A DNA stretch of 64,000 nucleotides from Mytilus californianus. Taxonomy: Eukaryota; Mollusca; Bivalvia; Mytilida; Mytilidae. Below, piece by piece: positions 46,519 through 58,522 of this stretch; positions within the stretch are counted from its first letter, which is position 1; each line of letters opens with the position of its first letter. The notes under the pieces were generated by a model. It worked only from the letters and a program-made list of their open reading frames with translations. It was not told where the DNA came from and ran no database searches. The DNA is taken from contig NW_026262581.1 in assembly GCF_021869535.1 (NCBI RefSeq), positions 79,017,955 to 79,081,954 on the forward strand. The letters run 5' to 3'. Made by a program: the position numbers and the translations under genes.

Positions 46519-49500
46519 GCTCCGCTTGGCGCAGCTTGATACAACCACAGAGGTCGAACTCTGAACAGTTGGGGCAAGTATGGCCACAACATTCAAGCTT
46601 GATACAGCACTGAATTTGGATTGTGATTAAATATTTGACACAGCATAGGTTTCTGACACAGAATGAATGTGGTCTAAGAACTTAAATTTTTTTAATTCAA
46701 ACCATATCATTATTATTTGCTTTTATATATAAATCAGAAATAACCAATTTAAAATGGAAAATTTTAAAGAAAAAAAGGAAACCCCCCCCCCCCCCCCCCA
46801 ATTTTTTTTGAACCTCCTTATAATTCATCACCCCCAAACTCAATCCCAGCCTTCCCTTTGTGGTATGGTACCTTGCAGTACAATTTCAGAGAGATCCACA
46901 CACTTTAACACAAGTTATTGTCTGGAAACTAAATAAAATGCTTCGCTGGGGCGCAGCTTGATACGACCGCAGAGGTCGAACCCTGAACAGTTGGGGCAAG
47001 TATGGACACAACATTCAAGCTTGATACAGCTCTGAATTTGGATTGTTATTAAATATTTGACACAGCATAGGTTTCTGACACAGAAAGAATGTGGTCTAAG
47101 AACTTGAATTTTTTTAATTTACCTATTATGGTCCAATGTCCAAAATCAAAATACATGGTTAGATTCAGCATATCAAAGAACCCCATATATTCAATTTTTG
47201 TTAAAATCAAACAAAGTTTAATTTTGGACCCCAACTTGGACAAACTTGAAAACTGGGCCCATAATCAAAAATCTAAACACATCTTTAGATTCAGCATATC
47301 AAAGAACCCCAAGAATTCAATTTTTGCTAAAAATCAAACTAAGTTTAATTTTGGACCCTTTGGACCTTAATGTAGACCAATTTAAAAAACGGGACTTAAA
47401 ATTAAAAATCTAAATACACGGTTAGATTTGGAATATCAAAGAACCCCAATAATTCAATTTTTGATGAAATCAAACAAAGTTTAATTTTGGACCCTTTTGA
47501 CCTCAATATGAACAAATTTGATAGGGGGGCCCACAAATAAAAATTCTAAATGCATGGTTAGATTCAGCATATCAAAGAACCCCATATATTCAATTTTTGT
47601 TGAAATCAAAAAAAGTTTAATTTTGGACCCCAACTTGGACCAACTTGAAAACTGGGCCCATAATCAAAAATCTAAACACATGTTTAGATTCAGCATATCA
47701 AAGAACCCCAAGAATTCAATTTTTGTTAAAATCAAACTAAGTTTAATTTTGGACCCTTTGGACCTCAATGAAGACCAATTTAAAAAACAGGACCCAAATT
47801 AAAAATCTAAAAACACGGTTAGATTTGGCATATCAAAGAACCCCAATAATTCAATTTTCGATGAAATCAAACAAAGTTTAATTTTGGACCCTTTTGACCT
47901 CAATATGAACCAATTTGATAGCGGGGCCTACAAATAAAAAATCTAAATACATGGTTAGATTCAGCATATCAAAGAACCTCATATATTCAATTTTTGTTGA
48001 AATCAAACAAAGTTTAATTTTGGACCCCAATTTGGACCAACTTGAAAACTGGGCCCATAATCAAAAATCTAAATACATGTTTAGATTCAGCATATCAAAG
48101 AACCCCATATATTCAATTTTTGTTAAAATCAAACTAAGTTTAATTTTGGACCCTTTGGACCTCAATGTAGACCAATTTAAAAAACAGGACCCAAAATTAA
48201 AAACCTAAATACACGGTTAGATTTGGAATATCAAAGAACCCCAATAATTCAATTTTAGATGAAATCAAACAAAGTTTAATTTTGGACCCTTTTGACCTCA
48301 ATATGAACCAATTAGATAACGGGGTCCACAAATAAAAAATCTAAATACATGGTTAGATTCAGCATATCAAAGAACCCCATATATTCAATTTTTGTTGAAA
48401 TCAAACAAAGTTTAATTTTGGACCCCAATTTGGACCAACTTGAAAACTGGGCCAAAAATCAAAAATCTAAATACATGTTTAGATTCAGCATATCAAAGAA
48501 CCTCATATATTCAATTTTTGCTAAAATCAAACAAAGTTTAATTTTGGACCCTTTGGACATTAATGTAGACCAATTTGAAAACTGGACCCAAAATTAAAAA
48601 TCTAAATACACTGTTAGATTCGGCATAACAAATAAATAAATGTGATCAAAGATTTTACAAATCTAATGCGCCATACTGTGCAATTAAAGATTACTTCTTG
48701 AAATTTTTCAATATTTGAAATTTGAAAAAAAAATAATATTTGAAGAATAATTCTTTTTAATTTCTGAAATCTGAAATGAGAAAAAATTGGCCCCCCACAA
48801 TTTCTTTTTATTCCCCCCCCCCCCTTTTTCCCCCCAAAAAATTCTTTCCCTCAAGATATGGTCATAATCTCAATTCAAATTTCCAATGGAGTTGGCAACC
48901 ATAATTTACCATAGTGCTAACTTAATCTATTTTATAATAGAATTAATAAAAATATAGTGTCAAATCTTTCATATGGATTTTTTTGTAAAAAAAAAAGATG
49001 AAAACATTTGCAGATATTTTTACTGGTCTTCCTTTATAAATATGCATTTCTTTAAACATAATTTAAAAGCAGTGTAAGGGAAGTAACCAAAACGTTGTAT
49101 TTAGATTACCTCCCTTACACTGTTTTAGATTATCTTTATTGTTCATTAACCATTACTTTATACATAATTTAAAAGCAGTGTAAGGGAGATAATTTCAATG
49201 ATGTATTTGATTTATCTCCCTTACACTGCTTTAAATTATGTTTTGTACTAAAGTATTTGTCCATTAACCAGGACAACCTTGTTTTTCCCCCTTTTTTGCC
49301 CCTAATTCCTAAACGGTTTGAGCCATAACCCCCCAAAGCAAATCCTAACCATCCCTTTGTGGTATGGAAACTTGTAGTATAATTTCAGAGAGATCCATAC
49401 ACCGTTCCACAGTTATTGTCTGGAAACTAGAAAATGCTCATTTTTGGCCCCTTTTTGGCCCCTAATTCCTTAACTGTTGGTACCATAACCCCCAAAATCA

Positions 49501-50572
49501 ATCCCAACCTTCCTTTTGTGGTATTTAACCTTATGGTCAAATTTCAAAAAGATCCATTCACTAAAACTAAAGTTATAGTGCGAAAACCAATATGTATTCG
49601 GACGACGACGACGACGACGCCGGACGACGACGCCGGACGACGACGACGACGACGACGCCAACGTCATACCAATATACGACCACAAAATTTTTTTGCGGTC
49701 GTATAAAAAATGCTTGTTTTTAGGCCCCTTTTTTGCCCAAATTCCTAAACAATTAAAGCAATTACCCCCAAACTCAAACCCAGCTTTCCCTTTGTGATAT
49801 GGAACCTTGTAGTACAATTTCAGAAAGATCCATACACTAACACACAAGTTATTGTCCTGAAATCAGAAAAATGCTTGTTTTTTGCCCCTTTTTGGACCCT
49901 AATTCCTAAACTTTTGAGGCAATTACCCCCAAAATCAATCCCAGCCTTCCCTTTGTGGTATGGTACCTTGCAGTACAATTTCAGAGAGATCCATACACTT
50001 GAACACAAGTTATTGTCTGGAAACTAGAAAAATGCTTATTTTTGGCCCCTTTTTCCTAAATGTTTTGGGCAATTACCCCCAAAATCAATTCCAGCTTTCC
50101 CTTTGTGATATGGAACATTGTAGTACAATTTCAGAAAGATCCATACACTTACACACAAGTTATTGTCATGAAACTAGAAAAATGCTTGTTTTTTTACCCT
50201 TTTTTGGCCTATTATTCCTAAAATTTTGAGGCAATTACCCCCAAAATCAATCCCAGCATTCCCTTTGTGATATGGAACCTTGTGGTACAATGTCAGAGAG
50301 ATCCATACACTAACACACAAGTTATGTCTGGAAGTTACAAAAATGCTTATTTTTGGCCCACTGTTGATACCATAACCCCCAAAATCAATCTCAACCTTCC
50401 TTTTGTGGTATTGAACCTTGTGGTAAAATTTCATAGAGATCCATTCACTTAAACTAAAGTTAGAGTGCGAAAACCAATGTGTCTTCGGACGACAACGCCG
50501 GACGATGAAGACGACGCCGCCAACGACATACCAATATACGACCACAAAAATTTTTTTGCGGTCGTATAAAAA
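46519..50572 (+). mobile_element. Family A element containing a nested family A copy
   Basis: Outer left end GCTCCGCTTGGCGCAGCTTG at 46519, a poly-C tract near 46785 and the start of a 161-bp unit up to about 46930. A complete second element (46940-49710) follows. The 161-bp core then resumes at 49711 for about five more units, ending in a GACGACAACGCCGG tract and the right hairpin GGTCGTATAAAAAT at 50572. The outer copy resembles the elements at 18483 and 57549. Confidence 0.85.
46940..49710 (+). mobile_element. Family A element, near-identical twin of 31744-34642
   Basis: Same ends, same order of 126-bp units, same unique block with hairpin pair, same 161-bp units. Differences from the twin are scattered substitutions, one core unit fewer, a deletion of about 15 bp near 48905 and a rearranged (GAC)n tract. 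Coordinate offset shifts from 15196 at the left end to 15068 at the right, i.e. 128 bp shorter. Confidence 0.95.
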
Positions 50573-50710
50573 TGGGAACGCATGGAAATTATAAAAAAAT
50601 AAAATCATGGCTCTAATAATTCACTTAATTCTCACTTGTTCCACATGCTCTGTGTTGATTGTATATTTATGTCACGGTTTCGGTAAACTTTGGCAACAAA
50701 CACAAAAGTT

Positions 50711-53700
50711 AACAAGAAATGATTGTAACAGGATGCTGTTACAAAGTCTCCCAAACGAAGCTCCCATAATTCGTAATTCCCAGTGTCGCCTGACATTGGA
50801 CAAAGCCCAGTGAAAATTGGTTTGGTCCAGTAAAGTTATAAGCATTAGTGACGCCTGGGGACTAACCCTGTATATCATTCAAATCATCTTGGCATGACAA
50901 ACCAGAATATATATGGTTTAGGGGTGGGGATCTTGACCATTTACAAGAAAATAGAACATTGAGGGTGGGGGGAACCCCTGGGGACTTCCTATACATCATT
51001 CAAATGTTCCAGACACGATGAACAGGAATATATATGGTTTAGGGGTGGGGATCTCAACCACTTACAAGATATTAGAACTTTCTCAAATGGCAGGGGGTCG
51101 GGATGACCGCTGGGGACTAACCCTGTATATATTCAAACCATCTTGGTATGACAAACCAGAATATATATGGTTTAGGGGTGGGGATCTTGACCACTTACAA
51201 GATATTATAACTTTCTTAAATAGCAGGGGGTGGGGTGACCCCTGGGGACTAACCCTGTATATTATTCAAACCATCTTCACATGACAAACCAGAATATATA
51301 TGGTTTAGGGGTGGGGATCTTGACCACTTACAAGATATTAGAACTTAAATGGCAGGGGGTGGGGGTGATCCCTGGGGACTAACCCTGTATTTCATTTGAT
51401 GTGCTTTATCATGACAAACCAGATTATATATGGTTTAGGGGTGGGGATCTCGACCATTTACAAGATATTAGAACTTTCTCCAATGGCAGGCGGTCGGGAT
51501 GACCCCTGGGGACTAACCCTGTATTTCATTTGATGTGCTTTATCATGACAAACCAGAATATATATGGTTTAGGGGTGGGGATCTCGACCATTTACAAGAT
51601 ATTAGAACTTTCTTAAATGGCAGGGGGTGGGGGTGACCCCTGGGGACTAACCCTGTATTTCATTTAATGTGCTTTATCATTCAGAACATTTTCAATTAAA
51701 AAGATTGTGTCTATCACAAACGGTTTTCAATATATAATCATTTGAAAATTTAAAAAAAAAAAATCCCATAGGGTTCTATAGTAAAACCCTCCTTTCTTTT
51801 TGCCCCTCAAAGTACCCCTTTATAAACCCTGATGCACAAACAAAACCCTGATTGCACCACTAGACATGTTAGTCTAGCATATTGTGAAACCCTAAGTTAA
51901 TCTGACAAGCGGTTTTGGAGAACGGGTGCGGACAAGTTCAAATTTAAAAGCGGCGGAAGAGGAAGAAGAAGAAGAAGAAGAATAATAATAACAAGAAATG
52001 ATTGTAACAGGATGCTGTTACGAAGTCTCCCAAACGAAGCTCCCATAATTCGTAATTCCTAGTGTCGCCTGACATTGGGAAAAGTCCAGTGAAAATTGGT
52101 TTGGTCCAGTAAAGTTATATGCATTAGTGATGCCTGGGGACTTACCCTGTATATCATTCAAATCATCTTGGCATGACAAACCAGAATATATATGGTTTAG
52201 GGGTGGGGATCTCAACCATTTACAAGATATTAGAACTTTCTCAAATGGCAGGGGGTCGGGATGACCCCTGGGGACTAACCCTGTATATCATTCAAACCAT
52301 CTTAGCATGACAAACCAGAATATATATGGTTTAGGGGTGGGGATCTTGACCACTTACAAGATATAAGAACTTTCTTTAATGGCAGGGGGTGGGGGTGACC
52401 CCTGGGGACTAACCCTGTATTTCATTTGATGTGCTTTATCATGACAAACCAGATTATATATGGTTTAGGGGTGGGGATCTCGACCATTTACAAGATATTA
52501 GAACTTTCTCAAATGGCAGGGGGTCGGATGACCCCTGGGGACTAACCCTGTATATCATTCAAACCATCTTAGCATGACAAACCAGAATATATATGGTTTA
52601 GGGGTGGGGATCTTGACCACTTACAAGATATTAGAACTTTCTTAAATGGCATTGGTTGGGGGTGACCCCTGGGGACTAACCCTGTATTACATTTGATGTG
52701 CTTTATCATGACAAACCAGAATATATATGGTTTAGGGGTGGGGATCTCGACCACTTACAAAATATTAGAACTTTCTTAAATGGCAGGGGGTGGGGGTGAT
52801 CCCTGGGGACTAACCCTGTATTTCATTTGATGTGCTTTATCATGACAAACCAGATTATATATGGTTTAGGGGTGGGGATCTCGACCATTTACAAGATATT
52901 AGAACTTTCTCCAATGGCAGGCGGTCGGGATGACCCCTGGGGACTAACCCTGTATTTCATTTGATGTGCTTTATCATGACAAACCAGAAAATATATGGTT
53001 TAGGGGTGGGGATCTCGACCATTTACAAGATATTAGAACTTTCTCAAATGGCAGAGGGTCAGATGACCCCTGGGGACTAACCCTGTATATCATTCAAACC
53101 ATCTTAGCATGACAAACCAGAATATATATGGTTTAGGGGTGGGGATCTTGACCACTTACAAAATATTAGAACTTTCTTAAATGGCAGGGGGTGGGGGTGA
53201 TCCCTGGGGACTAACCCTGTATTTCATTTGATGTGCTTTATCATGACAAACCAGATTATATATGGTTTAGGGGTGGGGATCTCAACCATTTACAAGATAT
53301 TAGAACTTTCTCCAATGGCAGGCGGTCGGGATGACCCTTGGGGACTAACCCTGTATTTCATTTGATGTGCTTTATCATGACAAACCAGAATATATATGGT
53401 TTAGGGGTGGGGATCTCGACCATTTACAAGATATTAGAACTTTCTTAAATGGCAGGGGGTGGGGGTGACCCCTGGGGACTAACCCTGTATTTCATTTAAT
53501 GTGCTTTATCATTTAGAACATTTTCAATTAAAAAGATTGTGTCTATCACAAACGGTTTTCAATATATAATCATTTGAAAATTTAAAAAAATAAAATCCCA
53601 TAGGGTTCTATAGTAAAACCCTCCTTTCTTTTTGCCCCTCAAAGTACCCCTTTATAAACCCCGATGCACAAACAAAACCCTGATTGCACCACTAGACATG

Positions 53701-56122
53701 TTAGTCTAGCATATTGTGAAACCCTAAGTTAATCTGACAAGCGGTTTTGGAGAACGGGTGCGGACAAGTTCAAATTTAAAAGCGGCGGAAGAAGAAGAAG
53801 AAGAAGAAGAAGAATAATAATAACAAGAAATGATTGTAACAGGATGCTGTTACGAAGTCTCCCAAACGAAGCTCCCATAATTCGTAATTCCTAGTGTCGC
53901 CTGACATTGGGAAAAGTCCAGTGAAAATTGGTTTGGTCCAGTAAAGTTATATGCATTAGTGATGCCTGGGGACTTACCCTGTATATCATTCAAATCATCT
54001 TGGCATGACAAACCAGAATATATATGGTTTAGGGGTGGGGATCTCAACCATTTACAAGATATTAGAACTTTCTCAAATGGCAGGGGGTCGGGATGACCCC
54101 TGGGGACTAACCCTGTATATCATTCAAACCATCTTAGCATGACAAACCAGAATATATATGGTTTAGGGGTGGGGATCTTGACCACTTACAAGATATAAGA
54201 ACTTTCTTTAATGGCAGGGGGTGGGGGTGACCCCTGGGGACTAACCCTGTATTTCATTTGATGTGCTTTATCATGACAAACCAGATTATATATGGTTTAG
54301 GGGTGGGGATCTCGACCATTTACAAGATATTAGAACTTTCTCAAATGGCAGGGGGTCGGATGACCCCTGGGGACTAACCCTGTATATCATTCAAACCATC
54401 TTAGCATGACAAACCAGAATATATATGGTTTAGGGGTGGGGATCTTGACCACTTACAAGATATTAGAACTTTCTTAAATGGCATTGGTTGGGGGTGACCC
54501 CTGGGGACTAACCCTGTATTACATTTGATGTGCTTTATCATGACAAACCAGAATATATATGGTTTAGGGGTGGGGATCTCGACCATTTACAAGATATTAG
54601 AACTTTCTCAAATGGCAGGGGTTCCGGATGACCCCTGGGGACTAACCCTGTATATCATTCAAACCATCTTAGCATGACACACCAGAATATATATGGTTTA
54701 GGGATGGGGATCTTGACCACTTACAAGATATTAGAACCATCTTAAATGACATGGGGTGGGGGTGACCCCTGGGGACTAACCCTGTATTACATTTGATGTG
54801 CTCTATCATGACAAACCAGAATATATATGGTTTAGGGGTGGGGATCTCGACCATTTACAAGATATTAGAACTTTCTCAAATGGCAGGGGGTCGGGATGAC
54901 CCCTGGGGACTAACCCTGTATATCATTCAAACCATCTTAGCATGACAAACCAGAATATATATGGTATAGGGGTGGGGATCTTGACCACTTACAAGATATT
55001 AGAACTTTCTTAAATGGCAGGGGGTGGGGGTGACCCCTGGGAACTAACCCTGTATTACATTTGATGTGATTTATCATGACAAACCAGAATATATATGGGT
55101 TAGGGGTGGGGATCTTGACTATTTACAAGATATTAGAACTTTCTCAAATGGCAGGGGGTCGGGATGACCCCTGGGGACTAACCCTGTATTACATTTGATG
55201 TGCTTTATCATGACAAACCAGAATATATATGGTTTAAGGGTGGGGATCTCGAATATTTACAAGATATTAGAACTTTCTCAAATGGCAGGGGGTCAGGATG
55301 ACCCCTGGGGACTAACCCTGTATATCATTCAAAACATCTTAGCATGACAAACCAGAATATATATGGTTTAGGGGTGGGGATCTTGACCACTTACAAGATA
55401 TTAGAACTTTCTTAAATGGCATGGGGTGGGGGTGACCCCTGGGGACTAACCCTGTATTACATTTGATGTGATTTATCATGACAAACCAGAATATATATGG
55501 TTTAGGGGTGGGGATCTGGACCATTTACAAGATATTAGAACTTTCTCAAATGGCAGGGGGTTGGGATGACCCCTGGGGACTAACCCTGTATATCATTCAA
55601 ACCATCTTAGCATGACAAACCAAAATATATATGGTTTAGGGGTGGGAATCTTGACCACTTACAAGGTATTAGAACTTTTTTAAATGGCAGGGGGTGGGGG
55701 TGACCCCTTGGACTAACCCTGTATTTCATTAAATGGGCTTTATCATTTAGAACATTTTCAATTAAAAAGATTGTGTCTATCACAAACGGTTTTCAATTTA
55801 TACTCATTTGAAAATTTTTAAAAATAAAATCCCATAGGGTTCTATAGTAAAACCCTCTTTTCTTTATGCCCCTCAAAGTACCCTTTTATAAACCCCATTG
55901 CACAAACAAAACCCTGATTGCACCACTAGACATGTTAATCTAACATATTGTGAAACCCTAAGTTAATCTGACAAGCGGTTTTTGAGAACGGGTGCGGACA
56001 AGTTCAAATTTAAAAGCGGCGGAAGAAGAAGAAGAAGAAGAAGAAGAAGAAGAATAATAATAATAATAATAAGAACTGAGCAAAAACAATAAGTCTTCCC
56101 AAACTTCGTTTGGGAGACTTAA
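50711..56122 (+). repeat. Family E array: three head-to-tail elements with 134-bp core
   Basis: Three copies, at about 50712-51990, 51991-53822 and 53823-56122. Each starts ACAAGAAATGATTGTAACAG, then AAGTCTCCCAAACGAAG, then core units of about 134 bp (about 6, 10 and 13; GGTTTAGGGGTGGGGATCT, CCCCTGGGGACTAACCCTGT). A 3' block follows (AAGATTGTGTCTATCACAAA, AGCGGCGGAAG) and (GAA)n(TAA)n. Only the last copy carries the terminal hairpin (56091-56120), whose second arm CTTCGTTTGGGAGACTT is the exact inverse of 50744-50760. Open frames crossing the units are not genes. Confidence 0.95.
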
Positions 56123-56745
56123 TAAACTGTTAACACAGAGATATGTCTCGCCTTTTTGTTATTTTGATAGTAAAATGCAAATGTTGAATTTAAAATAGCA
56201 ATACTTCAACAAGTGATGCAAAATATTCAAAGTCAATGAAGAATGAACCATGACTGAAAATACAGGTCCAAACAATCTCCATGGAAATGAGATGTGCCGA
56301 TGCTAATACATACATGTATATGCATACCAAATATCATTGATCTACTATCATTGATCTACCATTAGTGGTTCCCCATAAACTAACCTAATCACAAACTAAT
56401 ACATGTAAACTATGCAAAAGTTTCAAAGTCAATAGACCACAACTGAGGGGGCAGGGTCAAATAATCTCTGTGGTAATGGGATGTGTCAATGCTACTACAA
56501 ATGCATACCAAATATCATTGACCTACCACTAGTGGTTTCCCATAAACTGACCTAATCACATAATAATACATGTAAACTATGCAAAAGTTTCAAAGTCAAT
56601 AGACCAAGACTGAGGGGGCAGGGCCAAATAATCTCTATGGGAATGAGATGTGCCAATTCTAATACACAGCATACCAAATATCATTGACCTTCCACTAGTG
56701 GTTCCCCACAAAACTGACCTAATCACAAACTAATACATTATATGG
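56123..56745 (+). mobile_element. Family D tandem-core element
   Basis: Directly abuts the family-E terminal hairpin. Left end AACTGTTAACACAGAGATAT with GTCTCGCCT at 56145-56153, then three core units of about 170 bp (AACTAATACATGTAAACTATG; GACTGAGGGGGCAGGGCCAA; ACCACTAGTGGTTTCCC). No right-end hairpin was found, so the copy is probably truncated. Confidence 0.8.
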
Positions 56746-57548
56746 ATGCATTGGTTCAATATTTCAATAACATTATAATTACAAGATACTCGTTTCATAT
56801 GACTTGTAAAATTTTGATATTTCTCCCTATACACCTTATAGCTATTTCTTCCAATCTGGATAAGTTCTTAAATAACACATCTTTTTCATGATGTCACAAA
56901 CCAGTTGAAGCTATCTGGGGCCCTGTTTAAACGATGTATTGACTTTGTGCATAAAATTATTCAAAGGGACATATTTAAACAATCATAAACACTACAAACA
57001 ACACATTTTATTACTTTAATTAGTGTTTCAAAAAAATTGGATCATAATCTATCAAAATTTCACAATGTTCACTTTCTAAACATTTTCCTCCCCCAGCTCA
57101 TTATAGATGACCTTTGTTTTTGCAACACTTGACCCAGTCAGGAAGTTGTCTGACTGTTTTTCCAGATTGGACTAAACAGCAATAATGTGTATTCAGTATA
57201 CAATACCAATGCTCAACATTTATTTATTCAAAACATTTAGAGTAAAGTATATATTAAGAACAAATATTTTATGGACCGTTCGCCCTAATAACATGTTTGC
57301 CCTGGGTCCGTAGCTTTACTTCTTTGATCTCAAATTTGTTTTTAGTAAATCATGGTGTAGATATGTAGAGTGGATGGCTGTGTGATTTTGTCTTTGTAGT
57401 ATTTTGTTTTTTTATAGAATATTTCAATTCAATTGTTTTAATATATTAAATGTCTTGTATTCCTGTACTCTTCAGTGCAAATCAATAAAATAATTTTCTG
57501 GTAGCAGCTTTACAACATAAATATTCAGCAAAATAGAATAAATAAAAT
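56746..57548. other. Intergenic, nothing recognised
   Basis: AT-rich sequence between a family-D and a family-A element. No exon, RNA gene or repeat was recognised. Confidence 0.4.
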
Positions 57549-58522
57549 GCTCCGCTGGGCACAGCTTGATACGACCACAGAGGTCGAACCCTGAACAGCT
57601 GGGGCAAGTATGGACACAACATTCAAGCTTGAAACAGCACCTGAATTTGGATTGTGATTAAATATTTGACACAGCATAGGTTTCTGACACAGAATGAATG
57701 TGGTCTAAGAACTTAAATAATTTTGATATACCTATTCAAACCATATCATTATTATTTGCTTTTATATATAAATCAGAAATAACAAATTTAAAATGGAAAA
57801 TTTTAAAGAAAAAAAAGGGAAAAAACAATCCCCCCCACCCCCAATTTTTTGAACCCCTTATGATTCATCATCCCCAAACTCAATCCCAGCCTTCCCTTTG
57901 TGGTATGGTACCTTGCAGTACAATTTCAGAGAGATCCATACACTTGAACACAAGTTATTGTCTAGAAACTAGAAAAATGCTTTGTTTTTTGGCCCCTTTT
58001 TGGCCTCAAATTCCTAAACCTTTAAGCCAATTACCCCAAAACTCAATTCCAGCTTTCCCTTTAAGATATGGAACCTTGTAGTACAATTTCAGAAAGATCC
58101 ATACACTTACACACAAGTTATTGTCACGAAACTAGAAAAATGCTTGTTTTTTGCACCTTTTTGGCCCCTAATTCCTAAGCTTTTGAGGCAATTACCCCCA
58201 AAATCAATCCCAGCCTTCCCTTTGTGGTATAGTACCTTGCAGTAAAATTTCAGAGAGATCCATACGCTTGAACACAAATTATTCTCTGGAAACTAGACAA
58301 ATGCTTATTTTTGACCCCTAATTCCTTAACTGTTGGTACGTACCATAACCCCCAAAATCAATCCCAACCTTCCTTTTGTGGTATTGAACCTTATGATTAA
58401 ATTTCATAGAGATCCATTCACTTAAACTAAAGTTAGAGTGCGAAAACCAATGTGTCTTCGGACGACGACGCCAACGTCATACCAATATACGACAGCAAAA
58501 TTTTTTAGCGGCTGTATAAAAA
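57549..58522 (+). mobile_element. Family A element
   Basis: Left end GCTCCGCTGGGCACAGCTTG, ATACGACCACAGAGGTCGAA; poly-C tract; four 161-bp core units; short GACGACGACG tract; right hairpin decayed by several mutations (ATACGACAGCAAAA / TTAGCGGCTGTAT). Confidence 0.85.

Noticed and set aside
46290-46592. 100-residue - strand hydrophobic frame
   Set aside because: Its 5' part is the reverse of a family-A left end; the apparent membrane character comes from AT-rich repeat DNA.
51018-55524. Many 61-88 residue frames on both strands in the family-E array
   Set aside because: They reflect the 134-bp satellite-like unit. Identical frames recur at exactly the duplication distance and none has a gene context.
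50711-56122. CRISPR-like regular repeat spacing
   Set aside because: Units are contiguous 134-bp tandem repeats without unique spacers, and the DNA is animal nuclear. No cas-like genes are present.
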